Shown: piece after piece, positions 53,344-61,884 of the stretch | How positions within the stretch are numbered: the stretch's first letter is position 1 | Layout of the letters: every line of letters begins with the position of its first letter | Source of the DNA: Paraflavitalea pollutisoli | Lineage (GTDB): Bacteria > Bacteroidota > Bacteroidia > Chitinophagales > Chitinophagaceae | Direction of reading: 5' to 3' | Assembly (NCBI RefSeq): GCF_029360705.1 | Contig: NZ_JARKMX010000002.1 | Coordinates: 248,001 to 312,000, forward strand | DNA length: 64,000 nucleotides | Made by a program: the position numbers and the translations under genes | Notes under the pieces: generated by a model | Databases searched by the model: none | What the model was told of the DNA's origin: nothing | The model's input: only the letters and a program-made list of their open reading frames with translations

Positions 53344-54798
53344 ATGGCTGATCTGAAAGATTCCACATATGAAGTTGTTGTTGGACTGGAAGTCCATGCA
53401 CAGCTATTGACGGAGAGCAAGTTATTTTGCGGTGACAGTGCGGCTTTTGGGGGTGAACCGAATACCCATATCAGCCCCATTACCCTCGCCCATCCGGGCA
53501 CCTTGCCCAAACTCAATAAGAAAGCAGTTGAATATGCTATCCGCCTGGGCATTGCCTGCGATAGCGAGATCAGCCGAAACAACTATTTTGCCCGCAAGAA
53601 TTATTTCTATCCCGACCTTCCCAAAGGCTATCAATTATCGCAACATACGACCCCGGTATGCATCGGCGGACGTGTCAAGATACGCACCGCGGCCGGAGAA
53701 AAAGACGTGTTGCTGAACAGGATCCACATGGAAGAAGATGCCGGCAAAAGCATTCACGATGCCGACCCGCGCAATACCTGTGTCGACTATAACCGTGCGG
53801 GCGTGCCCCTGGTAGAGATCGTCACCGAACCAGACCTTCGCAGTGGTGATGAAGCCTATGCTTATCTCACCGAACTCAGAAAACTGGTGCGCTACCTGTG
53901 CATCTGCGACGGCAACCTGGAAGAGGGCAGCATGCGTTGCGATGCCAATATCTCCGTGCGCAAAAAAGGCGATCCCAAACTGGGTACCAAAGTAGAGGTG
54001 AAGAACCTCAACTCGATCCGCAACGTTAAAAGAGCGATCGAGTTTGAAGCACAACGACTCGTAGACCTGATCGAAAAAGGCGAACCCATCATACAGCAAA
54101 CCCGCAGTTTCGATGCCGGCAATGGTACCACTTTCGCGCTGCGTACCAAGGAAGATGCCAATGACTACCGCTATTTTGCCGATCCCGATCTTACGCCTTT
54201 CCGCGTATCGGACTCGATGCTGGAAGCCATCAAAAAAGATATTCCCGCCTTACCCGAAGCGCGCGTGGCGCGCTATACGACCGAACTCAACCTGCCCGAA
54301 TACGATGCACGCGTGTTGTGCGATGAGCGCGAAACATCCGACTTCTTCGAAGCAGTGATCCAACATACGGCCAACTACAAAGCGGTCGCCAACTGGATGC
54401 TGGGCCCCATCAAATCCTGGCAGAATGAGAACAATGCTTCCATCGAGTTGTTTCCGATAGCACCAGCCACTCTTGCGGCATTGATCGCATTGGTCGATAG
54501 CAATCAGCTGAACTTCTCCATCGCTTCCACCCGGGTTTTACCAGCCTTGCTGAAGGAACCAGGAAAGGCTCCGCTGGAACTGGCCAAAGCGCTCAACCTG
54601 CTGCAGGATTCCAACGAAAGTAATGTGGCAGCCTGGATCGAAGAAGTACTGAACAAAATGCCGGAGAAGGTGGCCGAATACCAGAAAGGCAAAAAAGGAC
54701 TCATGGGCCTTTTCGTAGGTGAGGTTAAAAAGATCTCCAAAGGCAAAGCCGATCCCAAACTGACCAATGATATTCTATTAAAAAAACTACAATCGTAA
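53344..54798 (+). CDS. gatB: Aspartyl/glutamyl-tRNA amidotransferase subunit B
   Basis: 484 residues from ATG 53344 (MADLKDSTYEVVVGLEVHAQLL); an ATG-like start 9 bases earlier is less family-like. Motifs: GLEVHAQL, HPGTLPKLNKKAVEYAIRLG, NYFYPDLPKGYQLSQ, RIHMEEDAGKS and DYNRAGVPLVEIVTEPD, followed by a C-terminal YqeY-like helical domain. With GatA and GatC it makes Gln-tRNA or Asn-tRNA by amidation of the misacylated form. GatA and GatC are not in the window. The next gene starts 6 bases after its stop. Confidence 0.96.
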   Translation: MADLKDSTYEVVVGLEVHAQLLTESKLFCGDSAAFGGEPNTHISPITLAHPGTLPKLNKKAVEYAIRLGIACDSEISRNNYFARKNYFYPDLPKGYQLSQHTTPVCIGGRVKIRTAAGEKDVLLNRIHMEEDAGKSIHDADPRNTCVDYNRAGVPLVEIVTEPDLRSGDEAYAYLTELRKLVRYLCICDGNLEEGSMRCDANISVRKKGDPKLGTKVEVKNLNSIRNVKRAIEFEAQRLVDLIEKGEPIIQQTRSFDAGNGTTFALRTKEDANDYRYFADPDLTPFRVSDSMLEAIKKDIPALPEARVARYTTELNLPEYDARVLCDERETSDFFEAVIQHTANYKAVANWMLGPIKSWQNENNASIELFPIAPATLAALIALVDSNQLNFSIASTRVLPALLKEPGKAPLELAKALNLLQDSNESNVAAWIEEVLNKMPEKVAEYQKGKKGLMGLFVGEVKKISKGKADPKLTNDILLKKLQS

Positions 54799-54804
54799 TA
54801 CTGT

Positions 54805-55995
54805 ATGAATAAACTGTTGAACCTGCTTTCCGGTGTCGTGTTGTTGTTGCTGGTCGCCTGTGGCGATAAGGACAAGCACGTATTGGAAGTGACAGGCACC
54901 CTTGAACACACTGAACTGATCGAATCGGGCTTTCCTGGTGTGATCAACCAGGGAAAGATCAAGATCGGGCTGTATGAAATTCCGTTTGGCGGCGAAGCCG
55001 GCCCTATCTTACTCGATACCATTACTATCCCGGCCACACAAAAGACCTTTCACCTGAAAGGAGCCGCACTGAGTGAAGGCGGGTTGTACAATATCGTGAT
55101 CGGCGAAGGTCCTATCCTGCCACTGATCAACGACAGCAAGTCCATCGACCTCAAGGTTGACTTTAGTAATAAGAGCCAATTCTACGAAGTAAAAGGTTCC
55201 GTCGCCAGCGAGCAGCTGAAAGATTTCATTTTCGATTACAGCGAGCAACGTGCAGCCGTTGAAAAACAGATGCAGGCGCTGGACAGCCTCAAGCAGATCC
55301 AGGCGAGCGATAGCAGCGTAATGGCTGCCACCAATAAAAAGAACCAGGCCATGGACGGTTTGAACAATTACCTTAAGAACTTCCTCACTACCGCCAATCA
55401 GCCTACGCTCATCACTTTCGCCCTTGGCAGAGCGGCGCAAACATTGCCGATCAGCGATTTTGAAGCAACCCTGACACAAGTGACCCAGAAGTTTCCCAAT
55501 GACAGCAACCTGACCGATCTGAAGAAACGTTATGAATCGATCAAAGCGCAGCAGGAAGAACGTTCGGCTTCCGGCAACTGGGTGGGTAAGCAAGCACCAG
55601 AGCTGGTATTGCCCAATGAAAAGGGTAAAGATGTAGCGCTGTCCTCCTTTAAAGGGAAATATGTGCTGGTAGATTTTTGGGCCAGCTGGTGTGGTCCCTG
55701 CCGGGCTGAAAACCCCAATGTGGTATATGCTTACCAGCAATTCAAAGACAAGAACTTCACCATCGTGGGTGTTTCGCTTGATAAAGACCGGGGCAAATGG
55801 CTGGATGCTGTTAAGAATGACCAGTTGACCTGGACACATCTAAGCGATCTGGCTTTCTGGCAAAGCAAGGCCGTCAGCACCTTTGGTTTCAATGGCATTC
55901 CATTCAATGTATTGATCGACCCGCAGGGCAAGGTGATTGCCCAGGGATTAAGAGGTCAGGCGTTGGAAGAAAAGCTACGTGAAGTATTGCAGTAA
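54805..55995 (+). CDS. TlpA-like thioredoxin lipoprotein with DUF4369-type N-terminus
   Basis: 396 residues with a lipobox LLLVACGDKDK (Cys near residue 19). The N-terminal 110 residues form a DUF4369-like beta domain (ITIPATQKTFHLKG). A helical linker (EKQMQALDSLKQIQ) follows. The C-terminal thioredoxin fold carries VDFWASWCGPCRAENPNVV with an active CGPC pair near residue 299, and cis-Pro in FNGIPFNVLIDP. It probably acts as a periplasmic thiol reductase. It is co-transcribed with gatB and ends at a bidirectional terminator. Confidence 0.88.
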   Translation: MNKLLNLLSGVVLLLLVACGDKDKHVLEVTGTLEHTELIESGFPGVINQGKIKIGLYEIPFGGEAGPILLDTITIPATQKTFHLKGAALSEGGLYNIVIGEGPILPLINDSKSIDLKVDFSNKSQFYEVKGSVASEQLKDFIFDYSEQRAAVEKQMQALDSLKQIQASDSSVMAATNKKNQAMDGLNNYLKNFLTTANQPTLITFALGRAAQTLPISDFEATLTQVTQKFPNDSNLTDLKKRYESIKAQQEERSASGNWVGKQAPELVLPNEKGKDVALSSFKGKYVLVDFWASWCGPCRAENPNVVYAYQQFKDKNFTIVGVSLDKDRGKWLDAVKNDQLTWTHLSDLAFWQSKAVSTFGFNGIPFNVLIDPQGKVIAQGLRGQALEEKLREVLQ

Positions 55996-56015
55996 AATCG
56001 CATTAATACTATAAA

Positions 56016-56052
56016 CAAATCAGGCCATCCCGCACGGGATGGCCTGATTTGT
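56016..56052. terminator. Bidirectional intrinsic terminator
   Basis: A nearly perfect stem (ACAAATCAGGCCATCCCG with CGGGATGGCCTGATTTGT) closes around a CA turn, so the effective loop is four bases. Plus strand continues TTTTATATC; minus strand continues TTTATAG. It serves the thioredoxin gene and the convergent lipoprotein gene. Confidence 0.9.
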
Positions 56053-56072
56053 TTTATATCCGGAGATCATTG

Positions 56073-56885
56073 TTATCGATGTATGATCGACACATACTGG
56101 CCGAATGTACCACCCGGAGCAGTTACTTCGAAGCGAATCTCAAATGTATTGCTACAACTGGAGAACGTTCCTTTACCGGCAGGCCTGATCGTGATCTGGC
56201 CATAGGTGCTATGCATAAACCAGGGCTGCACCGGCACCTCCGTAGTAAAGTTAGACGGATCTTTCCAATCAATATTCACATTCACAGGGATCGGCACTTC
56301 CCACAAGCCGTCTACACTTAACGTACCCGAAGTGGCGCCTGTAGTAGCGACCGGCGTGAAGTATATATCATAAGCTCCACCTACAGTAGCGCCATCCTGG
56401 TAATCCTGACCTGTGTACAGACCGGCAAAATTGTCGATGTCTACCTCGCAATACTGCTGCAAAGCCAGCGTATAACTCTTTGCTTCCTCCAGCGGAGAGG
56501 CATTACCACCGGTAATGCCAAACACCAGCGTATCCTGTCTTCCGCCGGAGAACCCGGCATAAAGACCTTTTACGATGATGCTGTCAATTGTTTGACCAGC
56601 CGGAATAGTGATCGTCTTTTTGCTAAGCGTATATTGCTGCCCTTCTACTGCGCCGCTTGGCGAACTCACCGAGATATTGACGGTCCGGTCTATATCGGCG
56701 GGTGTAGTGAGGCCAACGACGATCTTATAGCTTGATTTACCATCCTGCGTAATAAAGTAGCTTCCCGCATTCGCGAAATCGAAATGGATAAAGGAGGGCG
56801 GGACCGCAGTTTTCTCTTTTTTACATCCCATCACCAGCGCTATTACCAGCAGACCAAGGATGCTTTTTCTAATATGTTTGATCAT
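56073..56885 (-). CDS. Exported lipoprotein at the end of the SusC/SusD operon
   Basis: 270 residues with lipobox LVIALVMGCKKEK (Cys near residue 21). The N-terminal half is Calx-beta/DUF4843-like (RTVNISVSSPSGAVEGQQYTL, ITIPAGQTIDSIIVKG). The C-terminal half is also beta-rich (GLYTGQDYQDGATVGGAYDIYF). It starts 34 bases after the SusD stop. Third-gene lipoproteins in such loci often bind glycans or peptides at the surface; the ligand here is unknown. Confidence 0.7.
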   Translation of the reverse strand: MIKHIRKSILGLLVIALVMGCKKEKTAVPPSFIHFDFANAGSYFITQDGKSSYKIVVGLTTPADIDRTVNISVSSPSGAVEGQQYTLSKKTITIPAGQTIDSIIVKGLYAGFSGGRQDTLVFGITGGNASPLEEAKSYTLALQQYCEVDIDNFAGLYTGQDYQDGATVGGAYDIYFTPVATTGATSGTLSVDGLWEVPIPVNVNIDWKDPSNFTTEVPVQPWFMHSTYGQITIRPAGKGTFSSCSNTFEIRFEVTAPGGTFGQYVSIIHR

Positions 56886-56918
56886 AAAACTATTTTGAGT
56901 GTTTATGAAGTATTACCA

Positions 56919-58307
56919 CTATTTGTAGGTGGGGTTCTGTTCCATGTTTTCGTTGGCCAGTATCTCATCTGCCGGAATAGGCCAGTAGTAGGTCTTGTCC
57001 GTTGGATTGAGCAATACAGCTCCAAGCGCGTTCGTCGCATCTTCCGGATTGCGGGTCACCGGCCATAGCTTTCTGCGCAGGTCATTCATTCGTTGCCCTT
57101 CAAATGCCAGCTCTTTGTACCGTTCCATCATGATGGCATCGATAAGGCTGCTTTTGGTACCGAAACTTTCATTCGTATATCCGTCGATACGGCGGGCACG
57201 CAGGTTATTGAGATCGGCGGATCCTGATATCAACTGCTCTTTTTCAGCATAAGCCTCTGCACGGATCAGGTACATCTCTGCAGTGCGGAATACCTTGACG
57301 TCGGCACGGCCTGGCTCATTGGCATCGCCACCCCAGTATTTGCCTACGGCTAAGCGGCCACCGCCCAAGTCTAACACGGTGCTTTCGTACCGTACGTCTT
57401 CGGCAGCGTATAGGGAGGCCAGTTCATTCGCTACACCATACATGATCTTGTTTTGCGCGCGATCATAGAAAACGTCTCCAAGTCGCGATTGCCCTTCTGT
57501 GCGTTTGTGCTTCCATACTACTTCGGTATTTATTTCGTCGGTCCAGATGGAAGGATACTGGGCCCGGGTAGCGAGCGGCAAGGCATTGATCACTGTGGTG
57601 GCTGCGCTGATCGCGAGGTCCCAGTTCTTTTGGTACAGCGATGCGCGGGCCTGCATGGCATAGAGCGCCAGTAAGGTGATGCGGTTGCGATCGCCAAAAC
57701 CGGCGGGTATCAGCGCTATCGCATCGATGATATCCTTTTGTACGTTGGTCAGTACGGTACTTACTGTTTCGCGCTTGGGCTTCTGGATCTTCGCCTCATA
57801 GATGTAAGGAACACCTTTGGAGCCTGGTTGCAGGTTCTCGGCAAAGTTGATCAACACCTGCAATTCGCAAAAAGCGCGCATGCCAATGGCTTCTCCTTTT
57901 ACGCGCAGACGTTGGGTTTCTTCTGCGGCTGTTTTCCCTTTCAGTTTATCCGCTGCTGCGATGATCCGGTTGGCCCGGTCTACACCAAAGGCATAAGAAA
58001 ACCAGGTGGCCGTTACCTCACCAATACCGGGATCCGTTTGCCAGCGGTAGGCGATCACACCGCGACCGGTATTGTTTTCCAGCGGCAGGGTAGCTTCATC
58101 GGAATACAAAGCGTTCGCATAAATATCATTGTCGTAGCTCCCGTTGATCTGGGCATAGGCACCGATCATCGCTTTCTCCAGGTCGGGAACATTGGTCATC
58201 GCATTATCCTCTTCGATACCGTCGGGAGGTGTGATATCAAGTTGCTTTTCGCAGGAGGCAGTCAGTACAACCAACGCCAGCCCCCATATATATTTACTCA
58301 ATTTCAT
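56919..58307 (-). CDS. SusD/RagB-family surface lipoprotein
   Basis: 462 residues with lipobox LALVVLTASCEKQL (Cys near residue 19). SusD features: LEKAMIGAYAQINGSYDND, ANRIIAAADKL, GEAIGMRAFCELQVLINFAENL, FRTAEMYLIRAEAYAEKEQL and C-terminal YYWPIPADEILANENMEQNPTYK (read in parts). It forms the lid on the SusC transporter and captures the ligand. It begins 22 bases after the SusC stop. No sugar enzymes are adjacent, so the substrate cannot be predicted. Confidence 0.93.
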   Translation of the reverse strand: MKLSKYIWGLALVVLTASCEKQLDITPPDGIEEDNAMTNVPDLEKAMIGAYAQINGSYDNDIYANALYSDEATLPLENNTGRGVIAYRWQTDPGIGEVTATWFSYAFGVDRANRIIAAADKLKGKTAAEETQRLRVKGEAIGMRAFCELQVLINFAENLQPGSKGVPYIYEAKIQKPKRETVSTVLTNVQKDIIDAIALIPAGFGDRNRITLLALYAMQARASLYQKNWDLAISAATTVINALPLATRAQYPSIWTDEINTEVVWKHKRTEGQSRLGDVFYDRAQNKIMYGVANELASLYAAEDVRYESTVLDLGGGRLAVGKYWGGDANEPGRADVKVFRTAEMYLIRAEAYAEKEQLISGSADLNNLRARRIDGYTNESFGTKSSLIDAIMMERYKELAFEGQRMNDLRRKLWPVTRNPEDATNALGAVLLNPTDKTYYWPIPADEILANENMEQNPTYK

Positions 58308-58329
58308 GATGCTTTAATTAAAGTGTCCT

Positions 58330-61300
58330 TTAGAATGTAAGATTCAGGCCGGCTACAAATGAGCGTTGCGCTGGGTACTCGAACGTCGAGATATTGTTGT
58401 TATCCTCCGGATCGAATCCACGCCAGTTGGTGAACGTATACAAGTTCTGCCCCATTACATAAATAGTAGCCGCGGAGAATATGCGCATTTCCTGCAACCA
58501 TTTCTTCGGGATGGTGTAGCCTGCATTCAGGTTTCTGAAACGCACAAACGACGCATCCTGGATATCTTTGGACGAGAAGCTGCGGGAGGTACCAAACTTC
58601 TGAATATTGGTTACGTCGCCCGGTTTTCTCCAACGTTCCAGTAACCTGGTCGATTGGTTGCTGGTCGCAAAAGAGGAAGTTTCGTTGAAGAAATCCTCGT
58701 TATTGAACCGTTTGTTACCTCCTACGAAGCTGAAGAAGGCTTCCACATAAAAGTTCTTATAGTCTACACGGGTGTTGAAACCGCCGTTGTACTTGGGTAG
58801 CCAGCTGCCGAATTCAGCCACACTTTGGGTGGTGCTGTTGTACGAACTGGTGATGGAGCCGTCTTTGTTGTAGTAAAGCGGGTTACCGGTAGCGGCATCC
58901 ACACCGGCCCATTTGGGAATATAGTGGGCACCGAAGGGCAGTCCTACGCGAATGATGGAGGTACCCAGTTCAAACTCGTTGACCTGCCCCAGGCTGGTTA
59001 TACGGTTTTGGTTGATGCCGATATTACCACCTACGCTCCAACGAATAAAGTTATTGGCCACCACATCACCGGTAATGGTCAATTCTACACCGCGGTTACG
59101 CATCTTACCGGCATTGATATCCAGACTGGCGTCACCAGACCAGGCCGACAGTTTCTGCGACACGAACAGGTTTTTGGTAGCCTTATTATACAACTCGATG
59201 GTACCACGGATGCGGGAATTGAGGAAACCGAAGTCGATACCGATATTGGTGGTATTGGCATATTCCCAGTCATAATTAGGGTTACCAAGTTGGGCGAGCC
59301 CATTACCAGGTACCCCATTATAGACCGTGGCGCCGTACAGCGACAGGTACCCGAATGAGCTGTTGAATGGGCTGGCCGATGTACCGTAGCTGGCCCGCAG
59401 TTGCAATTCACTCAGGAAGTCAGCATTCTGGAGGAAGCTTTCTTTCAGCATATTCCAGGTAGCGCCCACTGCAAAATAGGAGATAGAGCGGTTGTCTTTG
59501 GGTACCATGGAGGAACGGTCGACCCGGAAACTACCATTGAAGGTGTATTTGCCATCATAAGTATACCGTGCGATGGCGATCAATGATTGCAGTACGTTGG
59601 CATCGCGCCCTCCACCTACCGTTGGAATAAATCCATCAGCACTACCTGGTGTAACACCCGCAGGTGTATTGGGCAGCAGCGGATTGATACCATAACCTAC
59701 ATAGTTGAAACTTCTGGCGGTTGCCTTGGTATTTTCTACCAGCACACTTGCATCTACTGCGTGTAAGCCGGCAATGGTTTTATTGAAATTGAACCCGGCG
59801 TTGCCAAAGAGGCGCATGAACCGGCCGGTTCCTTCCGACATGGAGCCTTGTGCACCTGGTACCAACGTACCGGTATAGGAGCTGGGATCGATGAATCGCT
59901 GCGTCAATGTTTCCCGAAAATCGAGGCCGAGTGTACTTACGAGCGCCAGTTCATCGGTTATCCGGTAGCGGATATTGGCACCCAGCACGGCCTTGATCTC
60001 ATTGGTCCTTCGGGTAGTGGCCAGCATCCTTTCGAGGGCGGTAGAACCTTCACGCTGGTCGTACACCAGGTAAGGTTTATCGGGATCTGCAGCCACCAGG
60101 GGATTACCACCATCGGGACCGGATGCATTACCGGGATGCATCAATACGCCGTCCTTATAAGGCAATTCATAGGGCAGTGCATAGTACACGGAAGCGAACG
60201 GATTACTTACAGCCGTTGTATTTTCTGATTCGATACCGCTGCTGGTAGCATAGTTCAGGGTACTGTTGATGCCTATGGTCAGCCGGTCGCCTTTTATGTC
60301 TACGTTGTTACGCAGGGAGAACCTTTCGAGGGAAGAGCGGATGGAAATACCGTCCTGCTTGAAATAGTTGAGTGATGAATAAAAGGCTACTTTGTCACTT
60401 CCCCCGGAAGCGTTTACCTCATACTCCTGGGTGCGCCCACGGCGGAAGAAGATGTCTTCCCAATCGGCATTGGTATTGCCCAGGCTATCGAGTATCTGAT
60501 CGTAGCGTTGGAGGGTGGAAGGAGGCAACCCGGCATTGGCGGGGTTGTTGCGGTTGAGGTACCAGCCTGGTCCGATGGTGATGTCATTTTCAGCGCCCAC
60601 TTCTGCTTCATACTGCAGGCGTTGTTTGGAGTTCATCATTTCGAATTTAGGCCTCGTGCGATCGGAGAAACCTACCTGTGCCTTGGCGCCGTAGGTAATT
60701 TTATTGCCGATCTTTCCCCGCTTGGTGGTGATCACGATCACCCCGTTGGAACCGCGGCTACCGTAGAGGGCGGTGGCGACGGCATCTTTCAGGACATCGA
60801 CCGATGCAATATCGGAGGGCGTGAGGGCGGAAAAAGTAGCAGCCTGTACAGGAATACCATCCATGATATAAAGAGGCGTGCTGGAACCGCCGATGGTGCC
60901 CACCCCACGAATGACTACGTTGGCAGAAGCACCGGGCTGGCCCGAACCAGCTGTTACATACATACCGGCAGCACGGCCCTGCAGGATCTGATCAATACTA
61001 CCATTGGGCACCTGGTTGATGGCTTTCGCCTCAACTTTGGAAGCGGCACCGGCATACTGCGACCGCTTTTGCTGTCCGTAACCGGTAATGATCACTTCAT
61101 CGAGGCCTTTTCCTTCAACAGCCAATGCGATATCAAAAACCGACCTGCTACCGATGGTGAGGTCCTGGCTGGTGAAGCCCACAGCAGAAATAGTGAGTGT
61201 TTTTGCATTCGCAGGTACGCGAAGGGAGAAAGAGCCATCCGAGCCGGTAGAAGTGCCAAGCGTTGACCCCTTCACAGTTACTGATGCACCAGGCAGTGGC

Positions 61301-61410
61301 ATGCCGGTCGCATCCGAAACTTTACCAGAAATCGTTCTTTCCTGTGCCTGCACGCCCAGCTGGATCAATAGCAGCAGTACGGCAAGCAACGAGCATAGAA
61401 TTTTCCTCAT
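58330..61410 (-). CDS. SusC/RagA-family TonB-linked outer-membrane transporter
   Basis: 1026 residues from ATG 61410, which starts a signal peptide (MRKILCSLLAVLLLLIQLGVQAQ); an earlier in-frame start adds 53 unlikely residues. A carboxypeptidase-like domain (ISGKVSDATGMPLPGASVTVKG) comes first. The EVIITGYGQQKRS motif and plug follow (GVGTIGGSSTPLYIMDGIPV, VDVLKDAVATALYGSRGSNGVIVI). The barrel ends FVAGLNLTF. It imports oligomers with SusD using TonB energy. No anti-sigma/sigma pair is adjacent. Confidence 0.95.
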   Translation of the reverse strand: MRKILCSLLAVLLLLIQLGVQAQERTISGKVSDATGMPLPGASVTVKGSTLGTSTGSDGSFSLRVPANAKTLTISAVGFTSQDLTIGSRSVFDIALAVEGKGLDEVIITGYGQQKRSQYAGAASKVEAKAINQVPNGSIDQILQGRAAGMYVTAGSGQPGASANVVIRGVGTIGGSSTPLYIMDGIPVQAATFSALTPSDIASVDVLKDAVATALYGSRGSNGVIVITTKRGKIGNKITYGAKAQVGFSDRTRPKFEMMNSKQRLQYEAEVGAENDITIGPGWYLNRNNPANAGLPPSTLQRYDQILDSLGNTNADWEDIFFRRGRTQEYEVNASGGSDKVAFYSSLNYFKQDGISIRSSLERFSLRNNVDIKGDRLTIGINSTLNYATSSGIESENTTAVSNPFASVYYALPYELPYKDGVLMHPGNASGPDGGNPLVAADPDKPYLVYDQREGSTALERMLATTRRTNEIKAVLGANIRYRITDELALVSTLGLDFRETLTQRFIDPSSYTGTLVPGAQGSMSEGTGRFMRLFGNAGFNFNKTIAGLHAVDASVLVENTKATARSFNYVGYGINPLLPNTPAGVTPGSADGFIPTVGGGRDANVLQSLIAIARYTYDGKYTFNGSFRVDRSSMVPKDNRSISYFAVGATWNMLKESFLQNADFLSELQLRASYGTSASPFNSSFGYLSLYGATVYNGVPGNGLAQLGNPNYDWEYANTTNIGIDFGFLNSRIRGTIELYNKATKNLFVSQKLSAWSGDASLDINAGKMRNRGVELTITGDVVANNFIRWSVGGNIGINQNRITSLGQVNEFELGTSIIRVGLPFGAHYIPKWAGVDAATGNPLYYNKDGSITSSYNSTTQSVAEFGSWLPKYNGGFNTRVDYKNFYVEAFFSFVGGNKRFNNEDFFNETSSFATSNQSTRLLERWRKPGDVTNIQKFGTSRSFSSKDIQDASFVRFRNLNAGYTIPKKWLQEMRIFSAATIYVMGQNLYTFTNWRGFDPEDNNNISTFEYPAQRSFVAGLNLTF

Positions 61411-61445
61411 GAACGTTGAGTTTTTGATTTGTATAATGAGATGTG

Positions 61446-61474
61446 CAAACAATACTTCCTTAAAAAGGGACAAG
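61446..61474 (-). promoter_or_regulatory. Putative promoter of the SusC/SusD operon
   Basis: On the minus strand CTTG (61474-61471) and TATTGTTTG (61454-61446) are separated by 16 bases. TATTGTTTG is a TAnnTTTG box with one extra base. The start codon is 35 bases downstream. Both elements deviate from consensus. Confidence 0.35.
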
Positions 61475-61884
61475 CAGAACCTATCATCTGCTGCATTGCA
61501 GCCTTTGACGGTGTGATTTTCGCATGTAATCTGAATGGTCAGCTCCCCGGAAAATATCCTTTCAGCCAAGGGGGGGTATAGACGGGTTATCCGGTATTAC
61601 CGATTTCAACAACCCTGCTTGTTGTAAATCTTAAGAAATGAATGTACCTCCATGAGGAATTTGGTGACAGATGGACAGGATGGCATGCTACTTTTCATAC
61701 TATATGGTTTTGATTTGGGTTTGTCTGCCCGCAGGCATTCCTATAATAAAGATATCATTCAGCCTGTATCTACCGCCATTTGCCCATTAAAATTGTGGAC
61801 CATTGCGATATATACCCGAAACCCGGGAGGCCTTTATACCTATTATTCCCACTCAGCGCCTCGCAAACCGGCAAGCAATCGTTA
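61475..61884. other. Non-coding stretch between SusC and RND transporter genes
   Basis: About 410 bases with a run of seven G near 61571-61577 and no supported gene. Short frames on the plus strand lack motifs. I see no clear terminator behind the RND gene (stop at 61885). Confidence 0.4.
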